Source: Verrucomicrobia bacterium UBA1629 (GTDB taxonomy: Bacteria > Verrucomicrobiota > Kiritimatiellia > RFP12 > UBA1067). From it: a DNA stretch of 16,805 bases. Each line of letters opens with the position of its first letter. The stretch's first letter is position 1. The stretch spans positions 694 through 17,498 of the forward strand of contig DCMF01000097.1 of NCBI GenBank assembly GCA_002321305.1. The letters are read 5' to 3'. The notes beneath the pieces were generated by a model. It was given only the letters and a program-made list of their open reading frames with translations. It was not told the origin of the DNA and did no database searches. Below are positions 6,419 through 13,851 of the stretch, piece after piece. Made by a program: the position numbers and the translations under genes.

Positions 6419-7618
6419 ATGAAGAAAACGTCCGGCATCCTCCAGCTGCACCGCGTCCGCAAGCAGCCGCTGCGGCGCGTCCTCGTCGCGATCAACATCG
6501 GCGGCGCGTCCGGGCGGGACGCGCTTTCGGGGTTCTTCCGCTTCGTCAACGCCGGCAGGCGCTGGCGGCTGCGGCTCCTGGACAACACGTCGCGCATCCG
6601 CGAGACGCTGCTCAACGAGACCGCCGCGCCCTACGACGGCATCGCCACGGACTACCCCGCCGACGCCGAGACGGTCGACCTGCTGGCGAAAAGCGGCGTG
6701 CCGGTCGTCTTCTCGCACTTCGAGAGCGACCGCCTCGACGTCTTCCCGACGGCCTCGTTCGTCCGGCTCGACGACGAGGACGTCGGGCGCGCGGCGGCGG
6801 ACTACTTCTTCGAGATGGGCAAGTTCGGCTCCTTCGCCTTTGTCGCGGGCTCGCCCGGACGGGAAGAATGGTCGATCCGGCGCGAGCGCGGCTTCCGCGC
6901 GGCCCTTGCGGCCCGGTCACTCGACTGCCGCACGCTCGTCCTGCCGCCGGAAGCCAACGCGCGCGACAACGCGGCGTTCGTCCTGACCCTGAAGCGCATG
7001 CCGAAGCCCGTGGCCGTCTTCGCCGACTGGGACAACGCGGCCTTTCGGACGCTCGAGATCTGCGCCGAGGCCGGAATCGACGTGCCAGGGCGCGTCTCGA
7101 TTCTCGGCACGGACAACGACGAGGTGCTGTGCCGGGGCGTCGAGCCCGCGCTCTCCAGCATCCTGCCCGACCACGTCGGACTCGGCTTCAGCGCCGCGCA
7201 GGAACTCGAACGGCGCATGAACGGCGGACGCCCCCGGCTCGTCGTCCTGAAGTCGTCCGTCCGCGAGATCCTGACACGCGACTCCACGCGCACGCCCCAG
7301 CCCGCCGAGCACCTCATCCGCCTCGCGCGACGGTTCATCGCGGAGAACGACACGCGCCATCTCACGCCGGCGGACGTCGTCGCCCACCTTGGCGTGTCGC
7401 GCTCCCTCGCCGACCTGCGCTTCCGGGAGCTGGCGGGGCAGACGATCGGCGAGGCGATCGCCGCCGCCCGCATCGGCGCGGTCAAGCGCAAGCTGATCTC
7501 GACGCGCGCGACCGTCACGCAGATCGCGCGCACCTGCGGCTTCCCGAACGCGCCGTCGCTCGTGCGCTTCTTCAAGCGCGAGACGGGCCAGACCCCCGCC
7601 GCCTGGCGTACGCGCTGA
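6419..7618 (+). CDS. XylR-like transcriptional regulator (periplasmic-binding sensor + AraC HTH)
   Basis: A 399-residue regulator. Residues about 20-285 form a LacI/periplasmic-binding-protein type sensor: VLVAINIGG at the start, then FVRLDDEDVGRAAADYF, SFAFVAGSPG, and VSILGTDNDEVLCRGVEPALSSI, the usual last part of the ligand domain. Residues about 295-399 are an AraC-type double helix-turn-helix, with HLGVSRSLADLRFRELAGQTIGEAI and VTQIARTCGFPNAPSLVRFFKRETGQTPAAWR. This sensor plus AraC order is that of XylR-type sugar regulators, not of LacI, where the DNA-binding part is N-terminal. The ligand is probably a sugar released by the nearby GH5/LamG locus (inference from position). The start is the only reasonable ATG. 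The gene is convergent with the UDP-sugar pyrophosphorylase gene. Confidence 0.85.
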   Translation: MKKTSGILQLHRVRKQPLRRVLVAINIGGASGRDALSGFFRFVNAGRRWRLRLLDNTSRIRETLLNETAAPYDGIATDYPADAETVDLLAKSGVPVVFSHFESDRLDVFPTASFVRLDDEDVGRAAADYFFEMGKFGSFAFVAGSPGREEWSIRRERGFRAALAARSLDCRTLVLPPEANARDNAAFVLTLKRMPKPVAVFADWDNAAFRTLEICAEAGIDVPGRVSILGTDNDEVLCRGVEPALSSILPDHVGLGFSAAQELERRMNGGRPRLVVLKSSVREILTRDSTRTPQPAEHLIRLARRFIAENDTRHLTPADVVAHLGVSRSLADLRFRELAGQTIGEAIAAARIGAVKRKLISTRATVTQIARTCGFPNAPSLVRFFKRETGQTPAAWRTR

Positions 7619-7630
7619 CGCCGGTCAGCG
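7613..7630. terminator. Hairpin at the convergent gene ends
   Basis: CGCTGAC-GCCG-GTCAGCG forms a perfect 7-bp stem that includes the regulator stop codon (7616-7618). It has no T-run on either strand, so it may act as a 3' boundary hairpin more than as a classical terminator. The remaining convergent gap (7631-7699) holds a direct repeat GCGTGACG (7628-7635 and 7678-7685). Confidence 0.35.
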
Positions 7631-7699
7631 TGACGAAAGTGTCTGACCCCAATGGCAGGGTTCGGGTGGTAGGGTTTGCGTGACGCGGAATCTGCGTCG

Positions 7700-9055
7700 T
7701 CACTCCGCGCCCAGCGCGAGGCCGACCTTCGCGAGATCCTTCGCGTCCAGCGCGTAGACGGGATCGATCTCGACCGGCAGGTCCTTCGGAATCGTCACGC
7801 CAATCTCGGCCAGCCACTTCGTCCACTTCGCCCGCAGGTCGGCCCGGCACGTCGCGGGCGAATCGCTTCCCTCGGCGTTCTTGACGGGCGAGAACTCGTC
7901 CTTCGGATCGAACGCGAGGAACGCCGCGCGCTTCGCCTTCGGCAGGATGTCGAAGATGAACTTCTCGAACTTGTAGCCGTTGGGCTCCTTCGGCTGGACG
8001 ACCTTGCCCTTCTCGACGAACGGAATCTTCTTGAACGCGAGGTGAAGCGGCATCGCCTTCGCCGCCTCGCGGGCGAGGAACGCGCGGTCGAAGACGTGGA
8101 TCGCCGGCGAGCCGTAGAGGAAGTAGAGCCGACCGTCCTTCTTGCGCAGGCACTGCTCCTTCGTCATCTCGGTGTATTCGACCATGCGATAGGTCTTGCC
8201 GAACTGCATCGGGATGCCGACCTTCTCGAACGGATCGCGCTTCGCGCAGAGCTTGAGCGAATACTCCGACTTCTGGAGCACGTGGTAGCCGATGAACGCC
8301 GGATCGGCGATCTCGACGAGCGGATTGTCGACCTGGAAGAAGAAGACGGACTTGATGCCGCGCGTGCGCATGTCGTCCAGCGCGCCCGACCGCCGCAGCG
8401 CCGCGAGCAGGCCGCCGTGCCCGTCCGGGCTCATGAAGATATGCCCGGGACGGTCGAGGATGATCTTGCCGTCCTTCGTCATGCCGGGCCACATGCCTTG
8501 CGTGAAGAAGAAGACGTTCTTCGGGTCGAGACCGAAGAAGTCGTTCTCCTCGAAGCACTTCTGCGTCGCCGCGTTGTTCGCCTCGCTCGTCATCACGTAG
8601 AACGGAATCGTCGCGCCGTAGCGGATCGACCGCGCGAGAATCTTGCGCGCGTGGAAGTAGAAGAGCGGCGCGCCGGTGATCGGGCCGATCGAGAAGCAGC
8701 CCTTCGGTCCGTCGTAGCCGAGGCGCGAGCCCTGCCCGCCCGCGACGAGAAGCGCCGCGACGCGCCCGGCCCGCAGCTCCTTCTCGCCGGCGGCGATCGC
8801 CTTCTTCAGGGCCGCGCCCGACAGCTCGGCGACCTTCGGCGCCAGGCCCGTCGAGGAGTCGAAGCGGTCGCCGCCCGTCTCCAGCGCGGCCGCGCACTGC
8901 TTCAGGCTCTTCGGCTCGATCGTCGCGACCTGCGCGAGCAGTTCCTTGCGCTCGCTCTTCGCGAGCCTCTTCCAATAGGCGAGCACATGCTCCTGCCCGC
9001 ACGACTTCAGCAGCCTCTCGGCCTCGGTGTAGTTCATGTTCAACTGATCCTTCAT
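7700..9055 (-). CDS. UDP-sugar pyrophosphorylase (UDPGP / UAP1-like nucleotidyltransferase)
   Basis: A 451-residue cytoplasmic enzyme predicted to join UTP with a sugar-1-phosphate (GlcNAc-1-P or Glc-1-P) to give a UDP-sugar and pyrophosphate. The nucleotide-binding loop is LLVAGGQGSRLG with PK (residues 103-118). SPDGHGG (209-215) and FFFQVDNPL (238-246) followed by DPAFIGYH match the eukaryote-like UAP/UDPGP family, not bacterial GalU or GlmU. EYTEM and LYGSPAIHVFD further on are also family-typical. Eukaryotic UAP1 has NGG where this has HGG, so the sugar is uncertain. Two starts are possible: ATG at 9055, 8 bases after the -10 box (leaderless), or the in-frame ATG 18 bases on (9037), preceded by AAGGA. 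It is a single-gene unit. Confidence 0.85.
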   Translation of the reverse strand: MKDQLNMNYTEAERLLKSCGQEHVLAYWKRLAKSERKELLAQVATIEPKSLKQCAAALETGGDRFDSSTGLAPKVAELSGAALKKAIAAGEKELRAGRVAALLVAGGQGSRLGYDGPKGCFSIGPITGAPLFYFHARKILARSIRYGATIPFYVMTSEANNAATQKCFEENDFFGLDPKNVFFFTQGMWPGMTKDGKIILDRPGHIFMSPDGHGGLLAALRRSGALDDMRTRGIKSVFFFQVDNPLVEIADPAFIGYHVLQKSEYSLKLCAKRDPFEKVGIPMQFGKTYRMVEYTEMTKEQCLRKKDGRLYFLYGSPAIHVFDRAFLAREAAKAMPLHLAFKKIPFVEKGKVVQPKEPNGYKFEKFIFDILPKAKRAAFLAFDPKDEFSPVKNAEGSDSPATCRADLRAKWTKWLAEIGVTIPKDLPVEIDPVYALDAKDLAKVGLALGAE

Positions 9056-9063
9056 GGGCGGAC

Positions 9064-9072
9064 ATTATACCA
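9064..9072 (-). promoter_or_regulatory. Extended -10 promoter of the UDP-sugar pyrophosphorylase gene
   Basis: TGGTATAAT on the minus strand, ending 8 bases before the ATG at 9055. No -35 is evident. The start of transcription should fall 1-3 bases before that ATG, predicting a leaderless message. Confidence 0.65.
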
Positions 9073-9106
9073 TATTGGACGGCCTGATACCGCACGCCTC
9101 CGGACG

Positions 9107-10198
9107 TCAGACGACGGGGCGGATGTACTTCGCCTTGATCGCGCGCCAGAGGACGACGCAGAACGCCGAAAGCGGAATCGCGAGCAGCATGCCGAGGACG
9201 GGGCCCAGCACCGTCGACCAGAAGAAGAAGCTGAAGATGACGCCCGCATAGCCGAGCCCCGTCTTGTCCCCCTGGATGCGCGGCGTGATGAAATAGCCGT
9301 CCAGCAGCTGCCCCGTCAGCCACACGCCCAGCACGAGCACGAGCCGCGTCAGCGAGCCGCCGTGCGGAAAGTAGGCGAGCGGCAGCGCGACTGGCAGGCA
9401 GATGACCGAACCGAAGAGCGGAATCAGGTTCAGGACTCCGAGCGCGAACCCGACGAGGAAGCCGTACGGCAGCCCGACGAGCCAGAAGCCCGTGCCGTAG
9501 AGGACGCCCTCGATGAGGCAGATGACCGTCTGCCGCTGGAAGAAAGAGACGAGGATGTCGATGAAGGCGTCGACTTGCGCGGCGAGGAAGTCGCGCGTCT
9601 CCGGTTTCAGGAACGGCAAGTGCCCGACCATCTCGCGTCCGTGGCGGTCCTTCGTCATCAGGAAGAAGACGAAGAAGATGAGCGTGACGAGCGCCGAGAG
9701 GACGCCTGTCAGGCACTTGAGCGCGCTCGTCCCCGCCTTGAGGGCCGTCGCGCCGTACTTCGTGTAGACGTCACCGAGGTCGTCCGGCCAGCCGAACTGC
9801 GCGAGGAGCGCATGGAGCTTCGGGAACGTCGCCTGAAACCAGCTGACGACCTGGCGCAGCAGCGCCGGACCCTGCGCGATCAGGTTCGAGACCTGATCGA
9901 CCATCACCGACCCCGCGTACCAGAGCAGGAAGCCGATCGGCAGGAAGACCGTCAGCAGCATGACGACGAGCGCAAGGGACGGATTCTTCAGGATGCCCTT
10001 CCACCAGAGGTAGTACGGCTTGAAGAAGAGCGCGAGGAAAAAGCCGAACAGCACCGGCACGATGGCCGCCGAGGCGAACGCGAGCGCCTTCAGGATTCCC
10101 CACGCGACAGCCGCGACGAAAGTCAGGACGACGGCGACCGAGACGACCGTCAGGCCGCTCGCTACCGTCTTCCGCTGTGTCTCGCTCAATTCGATCAT
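9107..10198 (-). CDS. AI-2E family transporter (PerM/YdiK-like membrane protein)
   Basis: A 363-residue polytopic membrane protein. The paired N-terminal membrane segments lie at about 12-36 and 40-59, then 75-100; a soluble amphipathic stretch (about 105-160) follows, then further membrane segments at about 160-182, 225-275, 284-300 and 315-352. The conserved family core GFALGVLNLIPLFGSVI (250-267) and ITPRIQG (304-310) are present. Members are described as exporters of autoinducer-2, or in some cases as Na+/H+ antiporters or permeases, so the substrate here is open. The ATG at 10198 is chosen because it lies 6 bases after TGGTATAAT; an upstream in-frame start at 10255 would put the promoter inside the gene. 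It is transcribed alone, 51 bases before the pyrophosphorylase gene. Confidence 0.85.
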   Translation of the reverse strand: MIELSETQRKTVASGLTVVSVAVVLTFVAAVAWGILKALAFASAAIVPVLFGFFLALFFKPYYLWWKGILKNPSLALVVMLLTVFLPIGFLLWYAGSVMVDQVSNLIAQGPALLRQVVSWFQATFPKLHALLAQFGWPDDLGDVYTKYGATALKAGTSALKCLTGVLSALVTLIFFVFFLMTKDRHGREMVGHLPFLKPETRDFLAAQVDAFIDILVSFFQRQTVICLIEGVLYGTGFWLVGLPYGFLVGFALGVLNLIPLFGSVICLPVALPLAYFPHGGSLTRLVLVLGVWLTGQLLDGYFITPRIQGDKTGLGYAGVIFSFFFWSTVLGPVLGMLLAIPLSAFCVVLWRAIKAKYIRPVV

Positions 10199-10204
10199 GC
10201 GCGC

Positions 10205-10213
10205 ATTATACCA
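10205..10213 (-). promoter_or_regulatory. Extended -10 promoter of the AI-2E family gene
   Basis: TGGTATAAT on the minus strand, 6 bases before the ATG at 10198, so the expected transcription start coincides with the start codon. The 15 bases 10199-10213 are identical to 14428-14442, in front of the lipoprotein gene. Confidence 0.7.
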
Positions 10214-10238
10214 AAAAACCGTCCGCCGCCGAAGGGCG

Positions 10239-11162
10239 TCACGGCATCCCCTCAAGGTAAGGCGCCATGTCAGGAGGGATCGGCGCCTCGAACGAAACCC
10301 GCGCGCGCGTCACCGGATGCCAGAGGACAAGCTTCCAGGCGTGGAGCATCTGCCGCGTCGGCACAGGGTCGAGCCGCCTGTCGAGCGCCGGTTTCCCGTA
10401 GACCCTGTCGCCAATCACCGGACACCCCAACGAGGCCATGTGCACCCGGATCTGGTGCGTCCGCCCCGTCTCGATGCGACATTCGAGGAGAGAGGTTTGG
10501 AAAGTTTGGGAGGTTGAGGAGACTGGGGTGGTTGGGGAAGGCCTTTTCACTTTCCAGTTCGTGATTGCCACCTTTCCGTTTCGCTCGACGATCGCCATGC
10601 GCTTGCGGTCAACGGGATGACGGCCGATCAGGTTCTCGATGCGCCCCGCATCAAGGCGCGGCCGCCCATGGCAGACGGCCAGATACGTCTTCTCGACGTC
10701 GCGATGAGAGGCGAACGCCCGCGCGAGCCCGACCAGCGCCGGCTGGGACTTCGCGACAACAAGCAGCCCCGACGTATCCTGGTCGAGGCGGTGGACAATG
10801 CCCGGACGCGCCACGCCGCCGATGCCGGAAAGGTTGGGGCAGTGGTGCAGAAGCGCGTTCACGAGCGTCCCCGTGTAATGTCCGGGGGCAGGATGGACGA
10901 CAAGCCCGGCAGGCTTGTTGACGACGATGAGGTCGTCGTCCTCGAAGAGGACGTCGAGCGGGATGTCCTCCGGTTCGGGCTCCGCCGGCACGGGCGGCGG
11001 AATCGAGACGACAATCTCGTCCGTCGCCTCGACCTTGCGCCCGGCCTTCTCCGCCACGACACCGTTCACGGTGACGAACCCGGCCTTGACAAGGCCCTCG
11101 ATCCGCGAGCGCGAGAAGTCGGGGTAGCGCCCCTGCAGAACCCTGTCCAGCCGCTCGGACAT
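10239..11162 (-). CDS. RluA/RluD-family 23S rRNA pseudouridine synthase
   Basis: A 307-residue RNA-modifying enzyme that isomerises uridine to pseudouridine, most likely in 23S rRNA. Residues 1-55 are an S4 RNA-binding domain (RLDRVLQ ... SRSRIEGLVKAGFVTVNG). The catalytic motif is HRLDQDTSGLLVVAK, with Asp127 as the catalytic residue, and GRTHQIRVHM (233-242) is the conserved late strand. Between them, residues about 208-223 (PSPTTPVSSTSQTFQT) form a low-complexity Ser/Thr/Pro loop encoded by a polypyrimidine tract where relatives have a short turn. The ATG at 11162 follows the ilvN-type stop after one base (TGACATG), and no Shine-Dalgarno site is visible, so translation is probably coupled. 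It is the third gene of the ilv operon. Confidence 0.85.
   Translation of the reverse strand: MSERLDRVLQGRYPDFSRSRIEGLVKAGFVTVNGVVAEKAGRKVEATDEIVVSIPPPVPAEPEPEDIPLDVLFEDDDLIVVNKPAGLVVHPAPGHYTGTLVNALLHHCPNLSGIGGVARPGIVHRLDQDTSGLLVVAKSQPALVGLARAFASHRDVEKTYLAVCHGRPRLDAGRIENLIGRHPVDRKRMAIVERNGKVAITNWKVKRPSPTTPVSSTSQTFQTSLLECRIETGRTHQIRVHMASLGCPVIGDRVYGKPALDRRLDPVPTRQMLHAWKLVLWHPVTRARVSFEAPIPPDMAPYLEGMP
10485..10542. repeat. Low-complexity purine/pyrimidine tract inside the pseudouridine synthase gene
   Basis: The plus strand is almost pure purine plus T (GAGGAGAGAGGTTTGG, then AAAGTTTGGGAGGTTGAGG and GGTGGTTGGGGAAGG), made of degenerate GTTTGGGAGG-like units. It is in frame and unlike the balanced GC-rich codons on both sides. 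Confidence 0.6.
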
Positions 11163-11163
11163 G

Positions 11164-11415
11164 TCACCGGCGGCGGGACGTGACCTCGATCACGTTCACG
11201 CAGTTGCGGAGCTGGAGGATGATCTGGTCGACGACGCGCGCGGAGCCCAGCACGTCGATCTTCATGCGCGAGACCGTGCCGTCCTCCGTCGGCCCGACGT
11301 TCAGCGTCTGGATGTTGTAGCCGCGCCCCGAAATGAGCCCGACGATCCGCGCGAGGACGCCGGGCTTGTTCTCGACGAAGCAGTTCAGCCTGTAGATCGT
11401 CTCCTTCTCCTTCAT
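11164..11415 (-). CDS. ilvN: Acetolactate synthase small subunit, ACT domain only
   Basis: An 83-residue regulatory subunit of acetohydroxyacid synthase, the first shared enzyme of valine, leucine and isoleucine synthesis. It is a single ACT domain: YRLNCFVENKPGVLARIVGLISGRGYNIQTLNVG, where such domains bind valine for feedback control, then SRMKIDVLGSARVVDQIILQLRNCVNVIEV. IlvN/IlvH of most bacteria are about 90-165 residues; the longer forms have a second domain absent here, so this resembles the short IlvN/IlvM type. The ATG at 11415 is chosen over a GTG at 11421 because GGAGG lies 7 bases upstream; it overlaps the large-subunit stop as ATGA (11412-11415). Confidence 0.85.
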   Translation of the reverse strand: MKEKETIYRLNCFVENKPGVLARIVGLISGRGYNIQTLNVGPTEDGTVSRMKIDVLGSARVVDQIILQLRNCVNVIEVTSRRR

Positions 11416-13052
11416 ACGCACGCCTCCTTTGGAATCGCGACTTCGACAAGCGTCGGACCCGGCGTCCGCAGCGCGCGCCGGAGCGTCGGCTCGACCTGCG
11501 CCGGCGCGGTCACGCGCACGCCCTTGAGCCCGTAGGCCCCCGCCAGCTTCACGAAGTCGGGCGACCGCAGGTCCGTCGCGAAATAGCGCGCCCCGTAGCT
11601 CTCCTTCTGCAGCTGGCGCACGAGGCCGAGCGACCGGTTGGCGAGGACGACGAACGTCACGCGCAGGGTCAGCTCGACGGCGACGATCAGCTCCTCCGCC
11701 GTCATCTGCGCGCCGCCGTCCCCGACGAACGCGACGACCCGGTGATCCGGCCGCGCGATCGCCGCGCCGATGGCCGCCGGGATGCCGAAGCCCATCGCGC
11801 CCATGCCGCCCGACGTCAGGAAGTGGCGCGGATAGACGTGGCGGAACTCCCGCGCCGCCCAGATCTGGTGCTGGCCGACGTCCGTCACGACAAGCGCGTC
11901 GCCGCGCGTCAGCGCCGCGACGGTGCGGATGACGGCCGCCGGGTCAATCGCCTGCGCGTCCGAGCGCGTGCGGCGCGCGTCCGGGCGCGCGAGCGACGCG
12001 CACCACGTCGCGTGCGTCGCCGGACGGATCCGCGAGTTGACGGTCGTCAGCAGGTCCTTGATGTCCGCGACGATGCCGAGGTGGGCCGTCACGTTCTTGT
12101 CGATCGAGCTGGGGTCGCAGTCGACGTGGACGATCTTCGCCTGCCGCGCAAACGTGCGGACGTCGCCCGTCGTGCGGTCGTTGAAGCGCACGCCGAGCGC
12201 GAGGATGACGTCCGCCGCGCGGATCGCCCGGTTCGCCGCGTCCGTCCCGTACAGGCCGCAGAGGCCAAGCGCGAGCGGATCGCGCTCGTCGAGGGAGCCG
12301 ATGCCCATGAGCGTCGTCGCGACGGGGATCTGCGCCTTGTGCGCGAGCGCCGTCACGTCGGACGCCGCCTCGGCGGCGAGGACGCCGCCGCCCGCGAGGA
12401 TGAGCGGACGCTGCGCCTCGTTCAGGAGCTTCGCGAGGCGGTTCACCTCGCGCGGCGCGGCGTAGACTTCGGGATGGTACGCCCTGAGGCAGACGCGCTC
12501 CGGGTACGTCGCCGCCGTCCGCGCCTCCTGGCAGTCGCGCGGCACGTCGATGACGACGACGCCGGGCTTGCCGTGCGTCGCGATGTAGAAGGCCTGGGCG
12601 ACCGTCTCGGGAATCTCGTCCGCCGACTTCACGAGGAAGTTGTGCTTCGAGACGGCGCGCGTCAGCCCCGTCGTGTCCGCCTCCTGAAAGGCGTCCGTGC
12701 CGATCTGGGCGAGCGGCACCTGTCCGCAGACGAGGACGAGCGGCACGCCGTCCATGTTCGCGCAGCCGAGGCCGGTGATCGTGTTCGTGAGGCCGGGCCC
12801 GCTCGTCACGAGCGCGACGCCCGGCCGCCCCAGTGCGCGCGCATAGCCGTCCGCCATGTGCACGCATCCCTGCTCGTGGCGCCCCAGGACGAAGCGGAAC
12901 TTCGCCGTGCGCACGGCGTCGAAGATGTCGATGACGTTCCCGCCCGGATAGCCGAAGACGACTTCGGCCCCGGCGCGTTCCAACGAATCCACGAGGGCCT
13001 GCGCGCCTGTGCGCAGCCCCTTCCCCTCCCCTGCTCTGCCTGTTTTCTGCAT
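11412..13052 (-). CDS. ilvB: Acetolactate synthase large (catalytic) subunit
   Basis: A 546-residue thiamine-diphosphate enzyme that condenses pyruvate with pyruvate or 2-oxobutyrate. The catalytic Glu60 is in GRHEQGCVHMADGYAR; SGPGLTN (84-90) follows; the FAD-type middle domain shows GVRFNDRTTGDV; the diphosphate-binding motif runs from GDGG (444-447) to N472. The protein stops soon after LVEVAIP, without the PMVP-GA tail seen in many large subunits. The ATG at 13052 is chosen because an in-frame ATG at 13079 overlaps the upstream edge of the -10 box. The gene heads an operon with the small subunit and a pseudouridine synthase. No leader peptide or attenuator is visible upstream. Confidence 0.9.
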   Translation of the reverse strand: MQKTGRAGEGKGLRTGAQALVDSLERAGAEVVFGYPGGNVIDIFDAVRTAKFRFVLGRHEQGCVHMADGYARALGRPGVALVTSGPGLTNTITGLGCANMDGVPLVLVCGQVPLAQIGTDAFQEADTTGLTRAVSKHNFLVKSADEIPETVAQAFYIATHGKPGVVVIDVPRDCQEARTAATYPERVCLRAYHPEVYAAPREVNRLAKLLNEAQRPLILAGGGVLAAEAASDVTALAHKAQIPVATTLMGIGSLDERDPLALGLCGLYGTDAANRAIRAADVILALGVRFNDRTTGDVRTFARQAKIVHVDCDPSSIDKNVTAHLGIVADIKDLLTTVNSRIRPATHATWCASLARPDARRTRSDAQAIDPAAVIRTVAALTRGDALVVTDVGQHQIWAAREFRHVYPRHFLTSGGMGAMGFGIPAAIGAAIARPDHRVVAFVGDGGAQMTAEELIVAVELTLRVTFVVLANRSLGLVRQLQKESYGARYFATDLRSPDFVKLAGAYGLKGVRVTAPAQVEPTLRRALRTPGPTLVEVAIPKEACV

Positions 13053-13069
13053 GGTCAAATCTGCCGCGT

Positions 13070-13078
13070 AGTATACCA
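13070..13078 (-). promoter_or_regulatory. Extended -10 promoter of the ilv operon
   Basis: TGGTATACT on the minus strand, 17 bases before the ATG at 13052; the leader would be about 10 bases and has no Shine-Dalgarno site. It is the one variant (C for A at position 5 of the box) of the shared TGGTATAAT element, and the 52-base gap after the permease gene leaves no room for an attenuator. Confidence 0.6.
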
Positions 13079-13104
13079 TAATGTCGCTTCGTCAGCGGCG
13101 GCCT

Positions 13105-13851
13105 TCAGTCCCAGACGTTGCCGATGACGGCGAGAAGGCCGTCCGACACGGCGATGGCGACGATCGAGCCGACGACGGCCGAGGTCGCCGCGTGGCCGAC
13201 GCCATCCGCCGTCGATCTCGTGCGCATGCCGGCCGCGCAGCCGATAAGGCCGACGAGGAGGCCGAAGCCCATGCTCTTGGCGAGGCCGGAAAGAATCATG
13301 GAAACGGTCGAGATCGACGTCACGTGCTGCCAGTAGACCGTCTGCGGCACGTTCATCGTCTCCAGGACGAGCGCACCGCCCACGAGGCCCGCGATCTCCG
13401 CGAAGATCGTGAGGACCGGCATCGCGAGCACCGCCGCGACGACGCGCGGCAGCACGAGGAAGCGGACGGGCGGCAGGCCCATCGTCGTCAGCGCGTCCAG
13501 CTCCTCGTCGACCTTCATCGTGCCGATCTCCGCCGCGAACGCGCTGCCCGTGCGCCCCGCGAGGATGATGGCCGTGATGATCGGCCCCAGCTCGCGGAAC
13601 AGCGCGATCGCCAGCATGTCGGAGACGTAGACCTCGACGCCGAACATCTGGAGCGCCGCCGCGCACTGGAACGCGAGGATGACGCCGAGGAGGAAGCCGA
13701 CGCCGATCGTCACCGGGAAGCCGTCGAACGACGCGCGCTGGAACGCAAGCGCCGCGTCGCCCGCGCGGAACTGGCGCGGATGGAACGCCGCCGACACGGC
13801 GCAGCACGCGGACTCGCCGAGGAACGACAGGAAGGAGAGGAAGCCGCGCAT
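13105..13851 (-). CDS. MlaE-family ABC transporter permease (lipid transport)
   Basis: A 248-residue inner-membrane permease of the MlaE/YrbE family, which moves phospholipids between inner and outer membranes together with an MlaF-type ATPase and MlaD-type substrate proteins. The family signature is clear: ELGPIITAIILAGRTGSAFA (87-106), then EIGTMKVDEELDALTTMG, with hydrophobic segments at about 46-70, 84-100, 137-165 and 195-245. The ATG at 13851 shares a base with the upstream lipoprotein stop (TGATG), so the two are translationally coupled. No ATPase, MlaD or MlaC gene is present nearby, so the partner must be encoded elsewhere. A Ser/Phe-rich N-terminus (FLSFLSFLGES) and a hydrophilic stretch (about 22-44) precede the first conserved helix. 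Confidence 0.85.
   Translation of the reverse strand: MRGFLSFLSFLGESACCAVSAAFHPRQFRAGDAALAFQRASFDGFPVTIGVGFLLGVILAFQCAAALQMFGVEVYVSDMLAIALFRELGPIITAIILAGRTGSAFAAEIGTMKVDEELDALTTMGLPPVRFLVLPRVVAAVLAMPVLTIFAEIAGLVGGALVLETMNVPQTVYWQHVTSISTVSMILSGLAKSMGFGLLVGLIGCAAGMRTRSTADGVGHAATSAVVGSIVAIAVSDGLLAVIGNVWD

Noticed and set aside
7676..10564. A very long plus-strand open frame (962 codons) opposite the pyrophosphorylase and AI-2E genes
   Set aside because: Its translation is extremely Arg/Glu/Asp/Leu-rich, has no domain features, and lies antisense to two clear genes. GC-rich codon bias on the opposite strand explains it.
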